Shown here piece by piece: positions 1-10,300 of a stretch of DNA of 64,000 bases. Position numbers and translations under genes: made by a program. The notes under the pieces are model-generated. The model made no database searches. It saw nothing but the letters and a program-made list of their open reading frames with translations, and was not told where the DNA came from. This stretch comes from Hymenobacter sp. J193 (lineage in GTDB: Bacteria > Bacteroidota > Bacteroidia > Cytophagales > Hymenobacteraceae). The stretch is from the NCBI RefSeq assembly GCF_024700075.1, contig NZ_JAJONE010000001.1, positions 558,001 to 622,000 of the forward strand, written 5' to 3'. The first letter of the stretch is position 1. Each line of letters opens with the position of its first letter.

Positions 1-356
1 AGGCCGTAGAGGGGTTTGCGGGCGTCGTCGGGAGCATTGAGCAGCAGGCCGGCCACGTGGTCGAGGTGCGGGTGCGAAAGGCAATAGCCCCGGATGGAGT
101 CGCGCAGGATGGCTTCAACGGGCGCCCGAAAAGCGTTGGCAGCTACTGCCCTGACCAGGCCGGCGCGCACGGTGCCGGCGTCGAGGCCGATGTAGGCAGA
201 AGTGCCGGCCGCAGCCACCAGGTAGCAGGAAAGGTTGCTTTCGTCGCCGCCACCCCGCACGCCCAGGGGCACTACGGTGAAGGCTGTTTGGGCAGGAACT
301 GGGAGGGCCAGCAGCCACAGCACCAGACAAATCCAACCAGTTCGTTTATAGCTCAT
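1..356 (-). CDS. Class II 3',5'-cyclic-nucleotide phosphodiesterase-like MBL-fold protein (partial, cut by window edge)
   Basis: Reading the minus strand from the ATG at 356 gives an open frame that runs off the left edge, so only about 118 N-terminal residues are present. It starts with a signal peptide (MSYKRTGWICLVLWLLALP, then VPAQ). It then shows a metallo-beta-lactamase-type beginning (VVPLGVRGGGDESNLSCYLV, followed by IGLDAG) and the motif SHPHLDHVAGLLLNAP. That motif fits the HxHLDHxxG signature of class II cAMP phosphodiesterases (PF02112 family). The inferred role is hydrolysis of cyclic nucleotides, or a related metal-dependent hydrolysis, in the periplasm. The start codon overlaps the stop of the Sel1 gene in an ATGA arrangement, so the two are probably translated together. 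The signal peptide and motif are seen directly; the substrate is inferred from family. Confidence 0.8.
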   Translation of the reverse strand, partial: MSYKRTGWICLVLWLLALPVPAQTAFTVVPLGVRGGGDESNLSCYLVAAAGTSAYIGLDAGTVRAGLVRAVAANAFRAPVEAILRDSIRGYCLSHPHLDHVAGLLLNAPDDARKPLYG

Positions 357-1006
357 GGCTGATTCCGGGAGGTTCGGTTTGTGAACAGTCTCTTCAGCTC
401 CTGTTTGGCCTTGCGGTGCCCGGCACCAGCCGCTTTGCCAAACCAGAAGGCTGCCCAACGGTCGGAAGCCGCCACGCCTTCACCGGACAGATAGCACAAA
501 CCCAGGTTGTATTGGGCCTTCCTATCCCCGTTCCGGGCCGCTTTCCGGTACCAGTACACCGCCTGGCTGTAATCCTCTGGAACTCCCACACCCAGCATAT
601 AACAGTAGCCCAGGTCGCGCTGAGCCTCTGCATCTCCGGCCTCGGCGGCCCGCCGGAACCATGATACCGCCAAAGGCAGGTTCTGCTCCACTCCATTTCC
701 GTTCCGGAGGCTAAACCCAACGTTGTAGGCCGCATCAATATGCCCTTGTTCCGCCGCCTGCAGAAAATACTGGTATGCCTGGTGCAAATCGATAGGTACT
801 CCTCTACCGTGCTCGTAGCAAGTGCCTAAGTAAAATAACGCGCGTCTATGCCCCTGTTTCGCCGCTGTTTCCCAATAGTGCAGCACCTTTTCCCAGGTCA
901 CCGGGCGGAGCCGATGGCGGCCAAAAGCCAGCCGGTAGCCGAGCCTAAACAGGGCATCAGTATCCCCGGCATCAGCCTGTTTCTGCAGATAGCGCGTGGT
1001 TTCCAT
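353..1006 (-). CDS. Sel1-like repeat protein
   Basis: This 217-residue protein is built almost entirely of Sel1-type TPR repeats of about 36 residues. Examples are ALFYLGTCYEHGRGVPIDLH, then AYNVGFSLRNGNGVEQNLPL, RDLGYCYMLGVGVPEDYSQA and YNLGLCYLSGEGVAASDRWA. No signal peptide or catalytic motif is visible. Such solenoids usually mediate protein-protein contacts in signalling or envelope stress, but the partner here is unknown. The gene begins 2 nt after the GNAT gene ends and its stop overlaps the start of the phosphodiesterase gene, so a three-gene operon is likely. Confidence 0.85.
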   Translation of the reverse strand: METTRYLQKQADAGDTDALFRLGYRLAFGRHRLRPVTWEKVLHYWETAAKQGHRRALFYLGTCYEHGRGVPIDLHQAYQYFLQAAEQGHIDAAYNVGFSLRNGNGVEQNLPLAVSWFRRAAEAGDAEAQRDLGYCYMLGVGVPEDYSQAVYWYRKAARNGDRKAQYNLGLCYLSGEGVAASDRWAAFWFGKAAGAGHRKAKQELKRLFTNRTSRNQP

Positions 1007-1008
1007 TA

Positions 1009-1452
1009 CTACCCTCCTCTTTCAGTCCACCCTGTCTTCGTCATTTCGAAGCGTACTTCGCCGCTGCTGGTGCGGCCGGTTTCCTGCCAGCCCTGGCGGC
1101 GGTAGAATGCCTCGGCGCGGGTACCGGGGCTGGTGCTGAGCCAGATGGTTTCGGGGGTTTGTTGGAAGTACCAGTCGAGCATGAGTTGGTGCAGATGACT
1201 GCCAATGCCGCGCTGGTCGAAATCAGGATGCACGAACAAGGCCCAGATACTGTGGTCCTGCAGATCGGCAATGGCAAAGCCTGCCACCGCTCCGTTTACT
1301 TCGCACACCCAGCCGCGGCCCCGGCGCGTGAGGTAGTCGAGGTAGTGCGCTTCGGTGACGAGGGCGCGGTTGCGCAGCACGTTTTCGCGCACGGCAAAGC
1401 GCACTGCTGTCAGCTGGGGAATGTCCTCGGGCCGGGCGTCGCGGAAAAGCAT
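1009..1452 (-). CDS. GNAT family N-acetyltransferase
   Basis: The 147-residue protein has the GNAT fold signatures. The N-terminal strand is LFRDARPEDIPQLTAVR. The acetyl-CoA-binding motif A is LFVHPDFDQRGIGSHLHQLM around residues 71-90, containing the Q/RxxGxG/A loop. The C-terminal motif is AEAFYRRQGWQETGR. It should transfer an acetyl group from acetyl-CoA to an amine on a small molecule or protein; the substrate cannot be read from the sequence. It is the first gene of the minus-strand set with the Sel1 protein and the phosphodiesterase. Confidence 0.88.
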   Translation of the reverse strand: MLFRDARPEDIPQLTAVRFAVRENVLRNRALVTEAHYLDYLTRRGRGWVCEVNGAVAGFAIADLQDHSIWALFVHPDFDQRGIGSHLHQLMLDWYFQQTPETIWLSTSPGTRAEAFYRRQGWQETGRTSSGEVRFEMTKTGWTERGG

Positions 1453-1524
1453 GGGGGTTTAGGTAAACTGGTCGTCGCGCCAGTCATGCAGAAGCGTGAC
1501 GCGCTATGAATGACGAACTGCTAA

Positions 1525-2160
1525 TTAACTGAGCTCATACGGGTAGCCAATTTCCTGCAGGTCCGCCGCCAGCTGAGGCCAGTCGGTCAGCTCGTTGTTG
1601 AGGGCCAGCGCGGTGGCTTTCGTCAGGGGCTCGTGGCGGTAGATGCGGGCTACGTCTTCCGGCTCGATAGGGTCCCGGTCGGTGTCTTCGAGGTAGTACT
1701 CGTTGGCCCAGTCGGCGTATGTTTCGGGCTGGCCGTCGAAGATGAACAGCAGCTCGTCGGAGCCATCGTCCTCGTCTTCAATCAGGCCGGTTTGCCAGCC
1801 GTGGGCGGGCGTGTACCACAGGCAGGACGTGGTACCAATGGAATTCACCGGCTCCCCGAACATGAACTCTTCGAATGCCTCGGGAAGGCCGCGCGTCACC
1901 TGGGCTTTCTCGGGCTGGTCGTACCCGGCCAGAAAGCCGTTGATACAGCAGCCCTCGGGCCGGAACAGCACCAGCAGCTGGTCACCTTCCCCGTCGTTCA
2001 GCTCAAACAGCTGCTCCTGTAAGTCCCAGAGCGGGTCGTAGGTGTAGTAGCGGTACTCCGGGTCGGGCGAGTTGATGGCGTCGAGGGCAGCCAGAGCCTG
2101 GCAGAGGCGCTGCAGGGCGGGCGCGGTGGGCAGGGCGGCGTAGTGGGTGGAAGAAAGCAT
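1525..2160 (-). CDS. Hypothetical acidic protein
   Basis: I do not recognise this 211-residue protein. The start was placed at the ATG at 2160 (MLSSTHYAALPTAPALQRLC). The longer open frame upstream, to 2583, is Arg/Pro/Gly-rich, runs antisense to the start of the MFS gene and does not look coding. The protein is soluble-looking, rich in Asp, Glu, Tyr and Trp, with acidic patches (IEDEDDGSDELLFIFDGQPE) and no signal peptide. The composition resembles SMI1/KNR4- or SUKH-type proteins in a general way, but no diagnostic motif was found. It stands alone, divergent from the MFS gene. Confidence 0.7.
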   Translation of the reverse strand: MLSSTHYAALPTAPALQRLCQALAALDAINSPDPEYRYYTYDPLWDLQEQLFELNDGEGDQLLVLFRPEGCCINGFLAGYDQPEKAQVTRGLPEAFEEFMFGEPVNSIGTTSCLWYTPAHGWQTGLIEDEDDGSDELLFIFDGQPETYADWANEYYLEDTDRDPIEPEDVARIYRHEPLTKATALALNNELTDWPQLAADLQEIGYPYELS

Positions 2161-2386
2161 GGCAGCGGCTTCAGCAAACAAACGAATGCGGCCCGCACCG
2201 GCGGCCCGCCGCCCGCAAATTGCCGATTGCCGGGCCGCCGTGCAAGCCCCAACCCGAACCATACCTTTTTCCGGCGGCGTCCGTATCAGTGCCCGATTGT
2301 CCTTTTTGTCGGAACTTGCAGTTGGTTTTACGACCCCAGGAGGCGCTACGCTGAAATTCCCACGGCTTTGCTCTACTCCTTTGCTT

Positions 2387-3604
2387 ATGTCTTTTTCTCC
2401 CCGCCGGAGCCGCGCCGCCGTTAGCGCGTTGTTTTTTCTCAGTGGCCTGTGCTTTGCCAGCTGGGCTTCCCGCATCCCCGATATCCGCCTGCAACTGGGC
2501 CTTTCCGAAGGGCAGTTGGGCCAGCTGCTGCTGGCTATGCCCCTGGGTTCCCTACTGGCCTTGCCCCTGGCCGGCTGGCTCACCGATACCTACGGCAGCC
2601 GCCGGGTGGTGCAACTAGCTTCGGCCCTCTACGCCCTCTCTCTGCCCCTGCTGGGCTTAGCCCCTACCACCTGGACGCTGGCCGCCGTGCTGGTTTTGTT
2701 CGGCAGCGCCGGCAACCTGCTCAATATTTCCGTGAATGCCCAGGCCCTGGAAGTGCAGAAAAGCTACGGCAGTTCCGTCATCATGGGCTCGTTTCACGGT
2801 CTCTGGAGCCTGGCCGGCTTTGTAGGCGGTATAGTAGCTACCTGGCTCGTAGGTTGGCACCAGCCGCCGCTCGTGCATTTTGCCGGTATCAGCGCGGCGC
2901 TACTGGTGCTGCTGCTGGTCGTGCGGGGCAGCTTACCCAAGCCTACGGGGCACGCCAGCGGTACCGGCTTTGTGTTGCGCATGCCTGATGGGCAACTACT
3001 GCGCCTGGGGCTTATTGCCTTGTTTGGGCTGCTCTGCGAAGGGTGCATGTTCGACTGGAGCGGGGTGTACTTTCAGAAGGTAGTGCAGGCCGACAAAGCC
3101 TGGGTCACCAGCGGCTACGTGGCCTTCATGAGCACTATGGCTCTGGGCCGCTTCGGCTCCGATTTTCTGACCAGCCATCTGGGCGTGGCACGGGTGCTGC
3201 AATTGAGTAGCGCCCTTATCTGCCTGGGGCTGCTCACGGCGGTGCTGTTTCCTGGTTTGCCCACGGCGCTGCTGGGTTTTCTGCTGGTGGGCTTTGGCAC
3301 CTCGTCTGTAATTCCGCTTACCTACAGTGCCGCGGGGCGCGTGAAAGGTATTTCGCCGGGCGTGGCGCTGGCGCTGGTATCCACGGTAGGTTTTTTCGGA
3401 TTTCTGGCCGGCCCGCCGCTTATCGGGCTGTTGGCCCAACTGTTCAACCTGCGGCTGTCCTTCGCCTTCGTAGCCCTGATGGGAGCGGCCATCGGTCTCC
3501 TCGCCATCGGGATGCCTAATAGCCAGGAAGCAGAACCCACGCCGCTTGAGCCAACCCCCGAGCCCCTGGCTGAAACTGCGTCCACCGGGCTTCTACCCAA
3601 GTAA
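2387..3604 (+). CDS. MFS transporter (YbjJ-like)
   Basis: The protein is about 405 residues if translation starts at ATG 2387 (MSFSPRRSRAAVSALFFLSG). The frame is open 240 nt further upstream, but that part reads as Arg/Ala-rich non-coding sequence. About 12 hydrophobic segments are present, with the MFS motif A loop as GWLTDTYGSRRVV between TM2 and TM3. The pattern SGLCFASWASRIPDIRLQLG, SEGQLGQLLLAMPLG and GSFHGLWSLAGFVGG matches the YbjJ/FucP-like efflux or sugar branch of the superfamily. The substrate is unknown. The hydrophilic Pro/Glu tail overlaps the end of an inverted transposase remnant by 12 bp. Confidence 0.85.
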   Translation: MSFSPRRSRAAVSALFFLSGLCFASWASRIPDIRLQLGLSEGQLGQLLLAMPLGSLLALPLAGWLTDTYGSRRVVQLASALYALSLPLLGLAPTTWTLAAVLVLFGSAGNLLNISVNAQALEVQKSYGSSVIMGSFHGLWSLAGFVGGIVATWLVGWHQPPLVHFAGISAALLVLLLVVRGSLPKPTGHASGTGFVLRMPDGQLLRLGLIALFGLLCEGCMFDWSGVYFQKVVQADKAWVTSGYVAFMSTMALGRFGSDFLTSHLGVARVLQLSSALICLGLLTAVLFPGLPTALLGFLLVGFGTSSVIPLTYSAAGRVKGISPGVALALVSTVGFFGFLAGPPLIGLLAQLFNLRLSFAFVALMGAAIGLLAIGMPNSQEAEPTPLEPTPEPLAETASTGLLPK

Positions 3605-4062
3605 TTCAGCCCTGATCCAAGCCTGTCGAGGTGCGTGCTCAGGCTGGGTTGTGCTGAGGGTGAGCTGGGTCGGGTCACGGGTAAAGCTAGCCGGACTCTT
3701 TTGCCATTGGGCGCAGACGAATTCGTGTGGTGTCAGGCCACGCAGTCGCTTGAGGCGTTTGGCGTGGTTATAGGCCAGCAAAGAGGCTTGCAGGTGCTCG
3801 TTGAGCTGGGCCGTGGTCTGGTAATGGTAGCGCTGGACGGTGGCCTCTTTCAGCGTGCGGTTGAAGCGTTCGACCTGGCCGTTGGTCCAGGGGTGCGCGG
3901 GTTTGGTCAGGCGGTGTTCCACCCCGTATTCCCAGCAGATGCGGTCAAAGCTGTGCCCGCCGGGCAGGAACTGGTGGGCTCGCGGGGTGAACTGCACACC
4001 GTTATCGGTCAGTACCGTGTGCACGTTGTAGGACAGCTTGTCGAGCACCCGGCGCAGGAATT
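3593..4062 (-). pseudogene. IS481-type transposase, 5'-truncated remnant
   Basis: The minus strand encodes about 155 residues of an integrase-core (rve/DDE) transposase. The second catalytic Asp is in HTVLTDNGVQFTPR and the catalytic Glu in HPWTNGQVERFNRTLKEATV, followed by the typical IS481 tail with YNHAKRLKRLRGLTPHEF. The first catalytic Asp and the N-terminal HTH are missing. The frame (FLRRVLDKLSYN) begins immediately after a TAA at about 4062, where the sequence changes abruptly from GC-rich to AT-rich. It cannot be active. The 3' end runs into the last codons of the MFS gene, and no terminal inverted repeat could be defined. Confidence 0.8.
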
Positions 4063-4333
4063 ATGAGTTAGAAAACTGCCAAATCATTCTAATAGCCTAT
4101 TTATATCAGGAACTATCGCAATAAAAAATATGACTAAAACCTTGTATATATTTTTATATAATAATATATTAGCTTTCAGAAGGGCGGCCAGTGTCCTTCT
4201 TTTGCTCTACTCACTGGTTATCCTATTGCATGCTTATTACCTCTTGCAGGGCTCTTAAGGCCTTGACAAGAAGGTGTGTCTTTTCCTGTAGTAAATTCTA
4301 TGGGATTAATCTGATTACACCATCAGTAATAGT
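4063..4333. other. AT-rich intergenic segment
   Basis: About 270 bp of strongly AT-rich DNA lies between the transposase remnant and the YD-repeat giant gene, including a run of TATATA/TTATAT near 4145-4170. No coding frame was found. It probably holds the promoter of the giant gene downstream, and the composition break marks the edge of a foreign or rearranged segment. Confidence 0.5.
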
Positions 4334-7300
4334 ATGTGTATGAAGCACTGCTTACTTATCCGCAACTGTATTCTTGCTGCCTGTGTCCTATTCAACTGCA
4401 CTCTCGGCCAGGCACAATCTAGTAGCTCACTACAAGCGGGCTTGGTCACTTGGCTACAGTTTGATGAAACGGGAGGCTTAGTTGCGACCGATGCTTCTGG
4501 CAGTGGCCACTCGGCGATAGTAGATGGCAGCGCTAATTGGTCATCAGGAAAGGTAGGGCGCTCTATATGGCTCACCAACCAAGCCTCTGTGCGCATTCCT
4601 ATCGCTTGGCAGCCAGCGGCCTTTACTATAAGTTGGTGGGTATATGTTGCCCCGAACACTGTCACAAACTATTCACAAGCTATCGGTACAGGCATAGCCT
4701 CTGATGGAAACGCTTGGGACGGAGGTTTTTTCTTTCACGCCTCTGTAGGCGGGCAGGTATTTATTGGTACTGACATGGGAACCAGACTTGAGTCTCCCTT
4801 TGGCATCAATCAACTACCCGCTAGTACATGGGTGCGGTTCAGCTTCACCTATAATCGAGGGGAAGCGGCGCTCTACCGCTCAGTGGCAGGCAGCGCCACT
4901 ACCCGTATTGCCTACCGTGCCACGGGTATGACTATGCCTACCGCGTGGAAAGACCTATACATCGGCTCGCCTAACCCACTACGGACAGAATTGCGTGCCA
5001 CAGGATACTATGACGATCTGCGGGTATATGATCGGGCTCTGTCGGCAGCTGAAATAGCGCAGCTGGCGACCAGTGTTGCCACGGTATATACACCAGCCGC
5101 AGCCGCAGCTGACAACTTGGATAAAAACTGGAGCTATAGCCGTTCATATGATGGGAGTGGAAGTATTGTCTCGGAGGGGAAGCAGTTTATGGATGGTATG
5201 GGGCGGCCAACCCAAACACAAGTGAAAAGTCAGACAACTAACCATATTCTTGCAACTCAGACTGTTTACAGTACGGGTGGTAAACCTTTGCTATCCACCC
5301 TCCCTGCTCCGATCGACAACAGCCAGTTCGCTTTCAAAAACAACTTCATCTCTCCTTCCACCGCCCCCGGCACTACATATGCTGCTACAAATTTTGAAGG
5401 TTCGAATGCCGCCAATCCATCTGCTGTGAGCCAGAGTACCCTTGGATCTGTTGGATATTATTACAGTGCAAATAACACTCTGGAGCCTTTAACGGCCACA
5501 ACACAATATCCCTTTAGCCTTACAGAAGAGTTCAGCGGTCCTTTAGGAGGTGTGAAACGAGCCACCGGCCCGGGCGATGCACTCCGCATGGGACTGGGTC
5601 GGGAAGTGAGGGGCCGGGAGTTCCCCGTACTCAATGAATTAGACCATTATCTAAGCCTGCGCCGCCTGTATACGGCGGGTACACCGGCCGGTAGTGCCCT
5701 ACGGCTGCAAGGGGAGAAAATGGTCAGTATAAATCCAGATAGTACCGAAAGCATCACGTTCCGCAATGCCGATGGTCAGGTGGTAGCCACATGCCTGAGT
5801 GGGCCGCAGTATCCAGGCCTGACGCTCACTGGCACCATTCATTCTGATCCGGCCAATACGAGTGGTATTCCTCAATTTCAGGATGTGCATATACCAATGG
5901 CTGGTCGCACGCAATTAACAGTAACAGGCACCGGTAGTCTCAAAGTAGTCAATCTATTAACGGATGCAGTCAGCACATACAGCGCGCCGTGGCCTACGAT
6001 TTCGCTGAGCCCGGGCTTTTACCGGCTAGTTTCCATCAGTGACAATCAAGCATTCAGCTACTTGGCCCATTATGGGGAATTTAGCTACTGCTATTATGAT
6101 GATGCGGGGCGGGTAGTGGCCACGATTGCCTCGAAAGGAACGAACAGCAGCAACTTGTTACGTAACCCCGGCTTTGAGCAGGAGAAAACCGGTACCACAG
6201 CCGCTAGCGGATGGGTGAGTGCCAATAACAATGCCTTCACCGAAACCCGCGCTGACCGAGCCCCCCACAGCGGGCGGTACTATGGCTGCCATTGGGGTTC
6301 AACCGCCTATACTACTACCTCGATTCAGACGGTAACCAACCTGCCCAATGGCTCTTATACCCTGCGGGCCTGGGTAAAGTCGACCGGCGGGCAAACGTCG
6401 GTGCTTATGCTGGCCCGCAACTTTGGCGGTACGCAACGGCAGATACCTATCCCGACTACCTATGAGTGGGGCAACTGGACGCAAATTGAGCTGACGAATA
6501 TTGCCGTGACGGCCGGCAAATGCGAAGTAGGATTCAGCTCAAACGCGGGCACCAATCAATGGATCTATTTTGATGACATAGAGCTGGTTAAGCAGAATGA
6601 CAGCTCCCAGCCTACCTACGTCACCCGTACCACGTACGGCGGTGACGGTGCCGTACTGGCTACCGAGAGCATTGACGAAGGGCGGACAGAATATGTGTAC
6701 GCCCGCGATGGACGGATCCGCTTTTCCCAAAGTGCCTTGCAACGTGCCAATGGCCGCTTTTCCTATTCCAACTACGACGGGTTCGGCCGGGTAGTGGAGT
6801 CGGGGGAATACACCATGGCCACTGACCGCACCCAGGGCAAGCTGTTTGAGAATCAACTGCCGCAGGTATTTGCCCATGAGGCCGAGGCAGCAGGCACCAA
6901 AAACGCGACGGTAGCCACCGCCAATGTCGGCTACCGGAGTACGGGCTACCTGACGGGCCTGACGGCTACCGGCAAGTACGCGAGCGTAAGCACGGCTTCC
7001 CTGGCCGCAGGCACGTACCCAGTGCATGTTCGCTACGCCACCAGCACCACCTCCGGCTACCAGGTGCTCAGCCTTTACGTCAATAACGTCTTCGTATCGA
7101 AAGTCCAGTTTCCGGCTACCAGCTCCCTGACAGGGTGGGAAACCACTACGCTTTCCCTCAACCTGTCCAGTGGCGTCAACACCATTAAGCTACAGGTTGA
7201 TAACGGCGACACCGGGGGCGTCAACCTCGACTACCTGGAGTTGCACCGGGAACGGATAGCCGCGGCCAACAGCGTGCTGGCTCTTGTGGAAGACCGTACC

Positions 7301-10300
7301 GCCAGCGGCGGCCTGGATGTGGGCCGCTGCAGCCAGCGCAACCAGGTATGGTACGATGAGCCCGTGCTAGTGAATGGGCAAGCCGACCCAAAGCTGAATG
7401 GCAGACAGCAGGATTTTCTGCTCGGTGGCGTGGCCAAAACCACCAATGGCACCAGCACCACTTGGTACAGCTACGATGAGTTAGGTCGTCTTATCTGGAT
7501 GGTACAGGACGCCCCGACGATGGGCACCAAAACCGTGGATTATACCTATGATCTGCTGGGCAACGTGCTGGAAGTGGCGTATCAAAAAGGTCAGCCTGAC
7601 GCCTTCTACCACCATTACGAGTACGATGCCGATAAGCGCCTGCGTAGCGTGTACACCAGCCCCGATGGGCTGGCCCAGAACCGGACGCTGCAGGCCCGCT
7701 ACTTCTACTACCTGCATGGCCCGCTCAAACGGGTGGAGGTAGCTGACCGCTTGCAGGGAATTGATTATACCTACACTGTGCAAGGCTGGCTGAAAGCCAT
7801 CAACAATGCGGAAAAGCGCCTCGACCCCGGCAAGGATAATCCAACCACCAATGGCACACTGAAAGATCTGTTCGGTCTGCGACTCGACTACTTCAACGGG
7901 GATTATGCCAGCCGCCAACTCACGGCTCCTAACCTCAGCAGCCCGGCCAACCAGAACCAGACTTTCTACGCGGGGCTAGTACGCGCCAGTTCCTGGCACA
8001 CAGCCGCCGCGCCTAATGTACATGGTTACGCGTACCAATACGATGCGAAAGGCCAACTGCTGGAATCTGACTATGGTACGCTGACGGCTGGCACCACGCT
8101 GAGTCAGGAAGCAACCCGAAAATTCTCAGAGGGTAACCTGAATTATGATGCCCACGGCAATATTCTGAGTTTGCGGCGCCGTGATGGTGCCGGCCTGGCG
8201 ACGGACGATTTCACTTACCAGTACGCCGCTAATACCAACAAGCTCACGCGCACGGTGAACGGCGCCGGTAATCCTGTACTCAGCTACGAGTACGACGAGA
8301 GCGGCCAGATGACCCGTGAAACCGAAGCCGGCAAAACCGACCGTTTCCTGAGCTACGACGTGGCAGGCAAGGTGACAGGTGTGTACACCAACGCGGCCCG
8401 CACTACCCCACTGGCTTTGTACACCTACGACGACCGGGGCTACCGCCGCTCCAAGGCCGTGTATGCTGCCGGGGTGCTGCAAAACACCACCTACTACGTA
8501 ACCGATGCCCAGGGCAACGTGCTGAGCACCTACGAGCAGGCCGCCGGCCAGGCCCTGCAGCTAACCGAGGTACCCCTCTACGGAGCCAGCCGGGTAGGAA
8601 CCATTACCCGCGTGGAGGACAACACCCTGGAACCGCGCTACGAGCTGAACGACCAGTTGGGCAACGCCCGCGTCGTCTTCCGACGGCCCAAAACCAAAAC
8701 CTTCCAAGCCACGATGGAAACCGCACAGGCCAGCCAGGAAGAAGCGGACTTTACCAATGTGGCGGCTACGCGGTTTGCTTTCTCGCCCAACCGCCCCGGC
8801 TCTACCGGCACCTCCGTTTCACGCCTAGTGGCCGCGCAAGGTGTTACAACTGGCCCGGCCAAAATTCTGGACGTGCAGAAGGGTGACACCGTTAGTTTCT
8901 CAGCCTGGGTACGGTTTAGTGTCCCTACTTGCCCTACCTGCGGTAACCGCTCAGCCATCTTGGCGGCGGCCACCGTAACGACCGGCACCGTGGGCAATGG
9001 CCTGAGCCGCGGCGCCCGCGAAACCCTGCGCCACCCCGGCAAAGCCTCCCAGCTGCTGAGCCGGGTAGGCGTGGGCCTCACCTTCACAGGCCTAAGCAAG
9101 TTGCTGCAGCCCACCAAGCCCACGGCCGGGGTGCTGGCCTGGCTGCACTACCGCCTCAAAGACGAGCAGGGCAACACCGTCTCCGACCAGTACGAGCCCT
9201 TCGTGGGCACCCAGGCCGATGTGTGGCAACAGCTTAAGCTGGGCGTGCGCCTGCCCCAGACCGGCAAGCTGGAGCTCTCCGTGGAAAGCAATGACCCTAC
9301 CCGGACGGTGTATTTTGATGATGTTGTGCTGGAACACACGAACAGCACCATCGTGCAGGAGCAGCACCAGTACGCGTTTGGTACCCCCATCACCGGCCTG
9401 AGTTACGCGGTAGGCACGAAGAAGTACCGCCACGGCTACCAGGGTCAGTACGCTGACAAGGACGACGAAACCGGCTATGATGCCTTTGAGCTGCGTCTCT
9501 ATAACAGCCGCATTGGCCGCTGGACATCCTACGACCCGGAAGGTCAATTTCACTCTCCCTACGTGGGTATGGGCAATAATCCGGTTTCTGGCGTTGATAT
9601 TGATGGTGGATGGAGCTGGGTCGGATCTGCAGGTGGAGCATTAATTGGAGCAGGCATAGGTATGGCTATGGATCGTTCCGGAAGTAAGTGGGATGGGGCG
9701 GCGAAAGGAGCAGCTATCGGTTTTCTTGCCGGTGGAGTTTTAGGGCCTGACGTTGAACGCCATGGATCAACAAAGGCTGACAATATTGATTATGACATAA
9801 GCTGGAATATACCAAAAATAAATATTCCTGATGTAAACATCGAAGTTTCGTTTAGAATGCTAACACCCCTAAAAGAATTCGACACACAAGAACCTACTCC
9901 ACCTATTTCTTACAACAGAGTAGTTACAAGTCCATATACTGAAAGCATAAGAATTATTAACACGGCTAACTTCAAAAAAAGTGCGTCTCATCCGGCTTTA
10001 GACATAAGAGCAAAAGCAGGTACACCTATAAGAAGTCCTTGGTCTGGTGTAGTTTCGCAGGCAGAGACAGCTGATTATGGGCAGTTCGTTATAATAAATC
10101 ATACTACTCGCTACCATGGTCGTAAGATTACAACAAGTTATTCTCACCTCTCGAGAACAGTTGTTAAGCAAGGACAAAAGGTATCACAAGGTCAAATAAT
10201 TGGATACACAGGAAAATATGGCACTGGCCCTCATTTACATTTTAAGGTCAGAGTTGATGGAAAGACCATAAACCCACTTAGCATTTTTCCTTTTGGATTA

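Noticed and set aside
2161..2583. Extension of the acidic hypothetical protein gene to a start at 2583
   Set aside because: The added residues are Arg/Gly/Pro-rich, run antisense to the MFS start, and a good ATG is available at 2160.
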